Source: Boesenbergia rotunda (taxonomy: Eukaryota; Streptophyta; Magnoliopsida; Zingiberales; Zingiberaceae). Taken from it: a stretch of DNA of 64,000 nt. Shown here in pieces: positions 58,001 through 64,000 of the stretch. The translations under genes were made by a program, and so were the position numbers. Every line of letters begins with the position of its first letter. Position 1 is the stretch's first letter. Under the pieces are notes generated by a model that searched no databases, had not been told where the DNA came from, and was given only the letters and a program-made list of their open reading frames with translations. The stretch spans positions 293,991-357,990 of the forward strand of contig JAGFNQ010001125.1 of the NCBI GenBank assembly GCA_024364735.1, given 5' to 3'.

Positions 58001-60365
58001 GACATCCCAATGTCACCAGCCAGTGAGAATCAGTTGATTAGAGAATAACCCATGCTAGTCTCAACAGAATTGATAGTGTCCGTTTTTATCAATTCATCGA
58101 CTAGGGATATTTTCAATACTTCACATTTGCGCATTTAGAGATAATCACTAGTTGTGATCTCATCACAAATTCTCTTATGCTGTGAGTTGTATTGCGGACA
58201 TTCAATAGATGAGTTTAAGATCCCAATCAAATACACAAGCATGTATACTCAAATAGTGAATTATCATTTATTAATATAAATGTTTTACAATCATAAGGCG
58301 ATTGCCTTAGGACACTTCTCTCATATCACTAACACACCCTGCTATCACTGCTCCTAAGTGACCGGGTGGACAGGATGCTGGTGGAGACTCCGCTCCTACC
58401 CCAAGCAATGGGGGAGCCAAGCTCTCATCTCCTCGTGGCTCAGTACGAGAAGGGATCCCTAGTTGCTACCACGCCCGGGCTCACCCTCCAAATAGTGGTC
58501 GAACGGAGCAATACAGGGCAAATGCGCACATCCTACGGTATCCACTAACCCATGAGTGGTCGTGTGCGCATATCATGTACCGGAAGACGATAGGCTCAAC
58601 CACAAGGGAGTCGCTGATCGCCGGCATGCAACAATGCAAAAATGGTGTATGATAGATACACATACCTCCCTCCCCAAGTCCTCGGTATACTAGGTCTCAG
58701 TCTGAAATCCTATACACAGGAAATACAGGTAACCTACAAGGTATACTGGCCGAAAACTACAGATCCCTCAATGTCAAATGCAAGAGATACATCCCGATAT
58801 CTAAGCATACCTATAGATATGACAATACCTGAGACTGTATGGAACTAACAGCATAATAACTCAAGGATAAACAACAAGTATCCGGAACAAGCATAATAAC
58901 TCAGGGATAAACAACAGGTATCTAGAACAAGCATAATAACTCATGATAGCATATAGTCTTACTGCTATCTATAACAGTCTATGCATAACAACATGACAAT
59001 ATCAAAAGAGATAAGTCAAAGGGTACCCGCCTCCAAGGTGTAGAAATCCGTATCAAGTCGGAAGAACCACCCGTCAATAATAAACAGCAATAATCCAAGT
59101 CAAGTCCCTGTGTAAAGGACACAGTTTAATTAGCTATTACAAAATTAGTAACTAGCCAATTAATCCCTAATCCGTTCTAGAGTTAACATAATTATTTCCC
59201 TTTCCATTTCAATTATTCCTAATTAAATGGAAGTTCTCTAGTTATTCCTCGTGATTAGAATTAGATCCAAATCCAAATTCAAATTCACCACGCTTAATCA
59301 TTAGGTTTAAGTTTCAAAATTAAACCTAACCCCAACCTCAACTCCAAGCATTCAAGTGGCAACACCACCCAATCTAATTACAAGGTTATCTAAATTGATA
59401 CAAACAGATAAATAAGGATTACCTTCACAACAAAACCTTACAACATCACAAAGCTTGCTAAGTTCAATACCATCGCAACACTTACCTACTAGAGGTCACA
59501 ACCACGTGGCAAGCATAAATAGTGAGCTACATACACTCTCCCACTTAACTCCACCCGTGATGAGGTCTCCAAAACAGCAAGATCCAACCTCCAATCCAAC
59601 TCCTTCTTCCTGATCAAATAGGAAATTAAGCCATCGGATCACAACAGCAAGCTAGGGATACATATCTACTCAACATGAATTGGTTTTAAGAAGAGTTCAA
59701 ACCCATTACAACCCCTTACCTCAAGTCCCTGGAGATCGGAAGCCAAGACCTCCTTCCTAGCTCCAAGCCACTGACCGGAACACCGTTGGCCAAAACCCTG
59801 GATTGTTCCGGAGAGAAGTTTCGGATCAGTGAGGACCTCCACCCAACTACCTCGACTCACAGAATCTCGGGCCTACCGAACCCTAACTCACCTCAGGTGG
59901 GGCTCCAGTAACTCGAAGACTCGTCGGTCTAAGGGCACCGCCGTGCCCCAAATCGCCCGAAGAGGAAACCCTTGCAACCGATTGCGAGAGGGCTTGAGGA
60001 TCGAAGGTTTGAGGCTTCGACGCCGGTTGGAATCTCAAGGTAGGGTTCGCCGGAGAGATGGAAGCCGAAGGAGGGGTGTCGTCGGCTCTCGATCGGAAGA
60101 GGAGGCGACACGCGTGCAGTGAGAGTCTTCGGCCGGATTAGGTTAAGTTAGATAAGCTGGTCCTTTTGCACTTTAGTCCAACCAATTTCCTTCTAATTGC
60201 AAGATCACCCCTAGTTTTAAACTTACTTACATTTTAGTCCTTATAATTGTTTGTCTTATTAACTTTTGATCCCTAAATTTGTGTCCAAGGACTCGGAAGC
60301 CACGGAACCTATCCGGTAATCCTCCGGAAATTACCGGGACCTAGTCAAACGTGTCGGATTTAACA
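55023..60365 (-). repeat. Element I (gypsy, Tekay/Del-like) 3' LTR, interrupted by a copia solo LTR
   Basis: On the plus strand it reads TGTCACGCCCCGAGACCC to GTGTCGGATTTAACA, the reverse complement of a TG...CA LTR. The pol genes lie on the minus strand to the right, so this is the 3' LTR. Without the copia solo LTR and one duplicated CACCC it is about 2.85 kb. The arginine-rich frame at 59829-60122 and the other frames inside are LTR by-products. Confidence 0.88.
55850..58334 (-). mobile_element. Solo LTR of copia family E/F inside the gypsy LTR, TSD CACCC
   Basis: Reverse-oriented copy: TGTTGGGACCGGGTGCATG at 55850 and CTCATATCACTAACA to 58334, with CACCC at 55845-55849 and 58335-58339. 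It holds the complement of the GGCCGGCC hairpin (57101-57143) and of TATATAAAG (near 56515). A clean solo LTR of 2485 bp, younger than the gypsy LTR it splits. Confidence 0.95.
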
Positions 60366-60377
60366 TCCTCCCCCACT
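60366..60377 (-). promoter_or_regulatory. Polypurine tract of element I
   Basis: Minus strand AGTGGGGGAGGA lies directly before the 3' LTR start TGTTAAATCC and would prime plus-strand DNA synthesis. Confidence 0.85.
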
Positions 60378-60475
60378 AATAAACATTTGATCCCCAAATT
60401 TCGATATTCACTATAGTAAACACTACTAAGAAGTATGCTGATATAAATACTGAACAGTAACTAACCACACATACC

Positions 60476-61206
60476 TCAAGTGAATAGGTGAGGGTAGCGA
60501 GCTCGGATGACATCCTCAAGCTCTCAGGTAGCCTCCTCATCTGAGTGATGCTGCCATCCGACCTTAACAAGCCGGATTGTCTTGTTCTGCAACTGACGCT
60601 CTCGGTGACCCAAAATCCGTACAGGAATCTCCTCGTAAGTCGCGTCAGGCTGAAGTGGAACGGAGACATCCGACAACACGTGTGAAGGGTCTGGAATGTA
60701 TCTCCTCAGCATCGATACGTGGAATACATCATGTACGCCGGTAATGGATGGTGGAAGAGCCAAACGATAAGCAACTGCTCCTACTCTCTCCAGAATCTGG
60801 AATGGACCGATGTAACGCGGAGCAAGCTTCCCTCGAATACCGAATCGTTTCACCCCTTTCGTGGGTGAAACTCGCAGAAATACGTGATCACCTACGGAGA
60901 ACTCCAGAGGTCTCCGTCTCCGGTCGGCATAGCTCTTTTGACGATCCTGCGCCTCAGATATCCTGCGTCTGATGGTACGGACTAACTCTGCCTCGTGCTG
61001 AGCTCTCTGAGGTCCTAACAGCTGGGATTCCCCAACCTCCTCCCAGAGGGTGGGTGTCCGACAAGGCCTACCATACAACGCCTCATACGGTGCCATCTGG
61101 ATGCCGCATGATAACTGTTGTTGTAGGCAAACTCGACAAGATGCAGATGATCCTCCCAACTGCCTCCGAAATCCATAACACAGGCTCGCAGTAAGTCCTC
61201 CAAGGT
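60476..61206 (-). pseudogene. Element I integrase C-terminus and chromodomain-like tail (frameshifted)
   Basis: After the in-frame TAG at 61207-61209 the minus strand continues TLEDLLRACVMDFGGSWEDHLHLVEFAYNNSYHA, then shifts frame near 61110 to MAPYEALYGRPCRTPTLWEEVGE. It runs through the GPY/F-like zone (FGIRGKLAPRYIGPFQILERVGAVAYRLALP, VHDVFHVSMLRRY). The end reads VRILGHRERQLQNKTIRLVKVGWQHHSDEEATWELEDVIRARYPHLF, the chromodomain-like tail of Tekay/Del chromoviruses. Such tails target integration to particular chromatin. The natural stop is at 60476. Confidence 0.88.
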
Positions 61207-63243
61207 CTAGATGGTACGCTCTGACTGACCATCGGTCTGCGGATGGAAGGCTATACTAAATCTGAGCTCGGTACCCATGGCCTTCTGCAGACTCTGCCAG
61301 AAGCGTGAGGTGAAACGCGGATCTCGGTCAGAGATGATACTCAATGGTATGCCGTGTAATTTGATGATCTCTCTACAATACAGCTCTGCTAATCTATCCA
61401 ATGAATCGGTCCTCCGAATAGCTAGAAAATGTACGGATTTGGTCAATCGATCAACGATCACCCAAATCGCGTCAAGGCCTCGTCTGGTCCTAGGCAATCC
61501 CATCACGAAATCCATAGTAATGTGTTCCCACTTCCACTCAGGAATGGGAATCCTCTGAAGTAGTCCAGCAGGTCTCTGGTGCTCAGCCTTAACCTGCTGG
61601 CAAACTAGACATCTAGCTACAAAATTCGCGATGTCTTTCTTCATGCCGTTCCACCAGTAGGAACGCCTCAGGTCTCGGTACATATGGGTCCCGCCCGGGT
61701 GGATAGCAAATCGGGAGCGATGAGCCTCCTGAAGTAACTCCTCTCGGACCGGATGTGACTCGGGTACACATAGTCTCCCTCGGAAGTAGAGAGTACCCTC
61801 GTCATCTCTGGTGAACTCAGACTGCTGTGCTGAAGCTATCTGGCTGCCAAGGGACTGCATGTGTTGATCAGTGGCCTGGGCTTCTCGAATCCTCGTCCGG
61901 ATGGAAGACTGAGCAACAATGGTCGCCAGAATACCCCTCTCAGTCTGCCCCTGCTCCTCTAGACCCAACTCTGAGACACCCTGAACTAGCTCGGTAACTG
62001 ATGCCCGGAGGCAGGCCAAAGTCCCTCTGGACTTGCTGCTCAATGCGTCTGCCACAACATTAGCTTTCCCAGGGTGGTAGCTAATGGTACAATCGTAGTC
62101 CTTCAGGAACTCCATCCACCTCTTTTGTCGGAGATTGAGTTCCTTCTGCGTAAATAGGTATTTGAGACTCTTATGATCAGTGAAAATCTCAAAAGTAATA
62201 CTGTACAGGTGGTGCCTCCAAATCCGCAAAGCAAAGATGATGGCGGCCAACTCCAAATCATGAACCGGATAGTTCTTCTCATGCTCCTTCAGCTGTCGAG
62301 AAGCATAAGATACTACCCGTCCGTGCTGCATCAGAACTGCGCCTAACCCCTGATGAGATGCGTCGGTATACAGCACGAATCCGTCCTCTCCTGATGGAAG
62401 AACGAGGACGGGTGTTATCACCAATCGTCGCTTCAGCTCCTGAAAGCTGATCTCGCAAGCCTTTGTCCATGTGAACTTCACGCCTTTCCTGGTAAGGCGT
62501 GTCAGTGGCATAGCAATAGTGGAAAATCCCTCTACAAATCGTCGGTAATATCCGGCTAAACCCAAGAAACTGCGAACCTCAGTAACTGACTTCGGCTGCT
62601 CCCAGCTGGTAACAGCATCGATCTTCTGGTGATCTACTGAGATGCCTCTGCTAGATACCACGTGTCCTAGAAAAGCTACGGATGACAACCAAAAGGCACA
62701 TTTGCTGAACTTCGCATATAGACGCTCTCGTCTGAGAGTCTCCAATACGATGCGAAGATGTTGTGCATGCTCCTCCTCGGAATGAGAGTAGACTAAGATG
62801 TCATCAATGAATACTATGACGAACTGATCCAGATACTCCAGAAATACGTGGTTCATCAAGTCCATGAATACCGCTGGAGCATTGGTAAGCCCAAATGGCA
62901 TTACAAAAAATTCGTAGTGTCCATATCTGGTGCGGAATGCTATCTTCTGGACATCTGACTCTCTGACCCTCAACTGATGATATCCGGATCGCAGATCGAT
63001 CCTGGAATACACAGATGTGCCCCTGAGCTGATCAAACAAATCCTCAATCCGTGGCAGGGGGTACTTGTTCTTGATGATCACTGCATTCAACTGTCTGTAG
63101 TCGATGCACAACCTCAAAGAACCGTCTTTCTTCTTCACGAAGAGAACTGGGGAACCCCATGGTGAGATGCTAGGTCTGATGAATCCCCTGTCCAATAACT
63201 CCTGGAGCTGGACCTTCAGCTCGTCCAACTCTCTCGGTGCCAT
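61207..63243 (-). pseudogene. Element I reverse transcriptase, RNase H and integrase core (long open frame)
   Basis: 678 open codons. RT: GFIRPSISPWGSPVLFVKKKDGSLRLCIDYRQLN, FFVMPFGLTNAPAVF and catalytic VFIDDILVYS, all intact. RNase H: FVLYTDASHQGLGAVL, HDLELAAI, FTDHKSLKYLF. Integrase: an HHCC finger (EAHRSRFAIHPGGTHMYRD...CLVCQQVK) and a DDE core (ITMDFVMGLP, IISDRDPRFTS, HPQTDGQSERTI). The frame ends at a TAG where Gln is usual (CAG to TAG). ATG at 63243 is internal: the polyprotein normally continues upstream, and a 1-base loss near 63275 separates it from the preceding VVREYQDIFPEELPGLPPRR. Enzymatic cores look intact, so decay is recent. Confidence 0.95.
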
Positions 63244-64000
63244 ACGATACGAAGCTTTCGATGCCGGCGAAGTCCCGGTATCAACTCAATAGTGAACTCC
63301 ACTTGCCTCCTGGGAGGCAAACCCGGTAGTTCCTCTGGAAATATGTCCTGATATTCTCGGACCACTGGAACGTCCGAGAGCGGAGGGCTACTGCTGTCGT
63401 TGGTGCTAATAAATGACAGTAAGAAACCCTGACAACCGTGAGATAACAATCTCTGTGCCTAAAGCGCAGAAATAACGGATAAGCCCTCGTCCCTGATGCC
63501 AGTGAAATCCCACGAGGGTTGGTCCGGAGGCCGAAAAGTGACCACCCTCGTCTGACAATCGACTGTGGCATGATATGTGGTAAGAACATCCATACCAAGA
63601 ATAATATCGAAGTCCACCATCTCCAGAACTAACAAATTGACCGTGAGGGTAATACTACCAAAATCTAATGGGCAAGCTCTGACCTCCTGTGTAATACTCA
63701 AGATCTCTCCTGAGGGTAAGGATACAGATAGCTGCTGTGATCTAGCGGTAGCCAATCTACCAATCCTACTCATGAATATCCGCGATATGAAAGAGTAAGA
63801 ATACTACGTATCAACTAATAGCTCAGCAGGAAAGGCATAAAGAGAAATAGTACCGCGAAATACCGATCCGTCGGCCCGCTGGGCCTCCTCTCGAGTGACA
63901 GCATAATCCGTCCAGTCTCAGGCGGTGGTGGTGGCACGCTGGGTACTGCTGAGGTGGGAACTGCAACTGAGACTGAGGCTGCTGAACTGACCCTCCCCCG
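63244..64000 (-). pseudogene. Element I protease and Gag C-terminus, running off the window
   Basis: The minus strand at about 63880-63815 reads AVTREEAQRADGSVFRGTISLYAFPAELLVDT, the linker and start of the aspartic protease. Where DTG should be, D-T is followed by TAG (63804-63806), so the active site carries a stop. Then YSFISRIFMSRIGR and VDFDIILGMDVLTTYHATVDC complete the protease fold. A stop near 63460 and the frameshift near 63275 follow. Gag sequence continues beyond 64000. Confidence 0.85.

Noticed and set aside
59829..60122. 97-codon arginine-rich open frame
   Set aside because: It lies wholly in the gypsy LTR, has low-complexity GC-rich codons and no recognisable domain; a composition effect.

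Overview
This window is repeat-dominated nuclear DNA from a flowering plant, probably a monocot with a large genome; the species cannot be fixed from the sequence. I find no intact host gene, rRNA gene or functional tRNA gene. Almost all of it is nested transposable elements. One N at 2265 and ten Ns at 34207-34216 mark assembly gaps.

Region 1 (1-8486) holds two CACTA (En/Spm-type) DNA transposons in the same orientation. The left copy is partial. The right copy carries a nearly complete minus-strand transposase (Transposase-associated, Transposase_21, DUF4218, DUF4216), spliced TNP1-like exons, and a CACTAGTAC terminus at 8486. Next come a 426-bp hAT-like MITE (8561-8986) and a broken copia LTR plus gag start.

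Region 2 (9982-26800) is a nest of Sirevirus-like copia elements. Gag-only element A (+) received gag-only element C (-, 13581-22690, TSD CTTTG). The left LTR of C received a gypsy-type solo LTR (13607-15747, TSD AGAGG). A related LTR (B) and four consecutive truncated LTR heads follow.

Region 3 (26800-34206) is a decayed copia element E whose LTR (30700-32981) is flanked by internal sequence on both sides, as in a tandem array. Region 4 (34217-41972) is a reverse-orientation Sirevirus G with a very repetitive 2.1-kb LTR. Solo copies of the E LTR family lie at 42022-44239 and 55850-58334, the latter inside a gypsy LTR.

Region 5 (45818-55014) contains three related non-autonomous Mutator-like elements with 9-bp target duplications where both ends survive. 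They are built of 157-bp hairpin-bearing repeats and many GGGCCTGAA/TTCAGGCCC palindromes. The middle one (48987-52083) is an almost complete fold-back with about 1.4-kb arms around a unique core that could be a captured coding fragment.

Region 6 (55023-64000) is a minus-strand Ty3-gypsy chromovirus (Tekay/Del-like) with a long RT-RNase H-integrase frame, a chromodomain-like tail, and a stop codon in the protease active site; it runs off the right edge.

The elements act as layers of insertion and decay rather than as a pathway. The most unusual structures are the fold-back MULE, the TATA boxes set in palindrome loops of several copia LTRs, the hairpin minisatellites that differ between LTR families, and the LTR shared by two copia internal regions.
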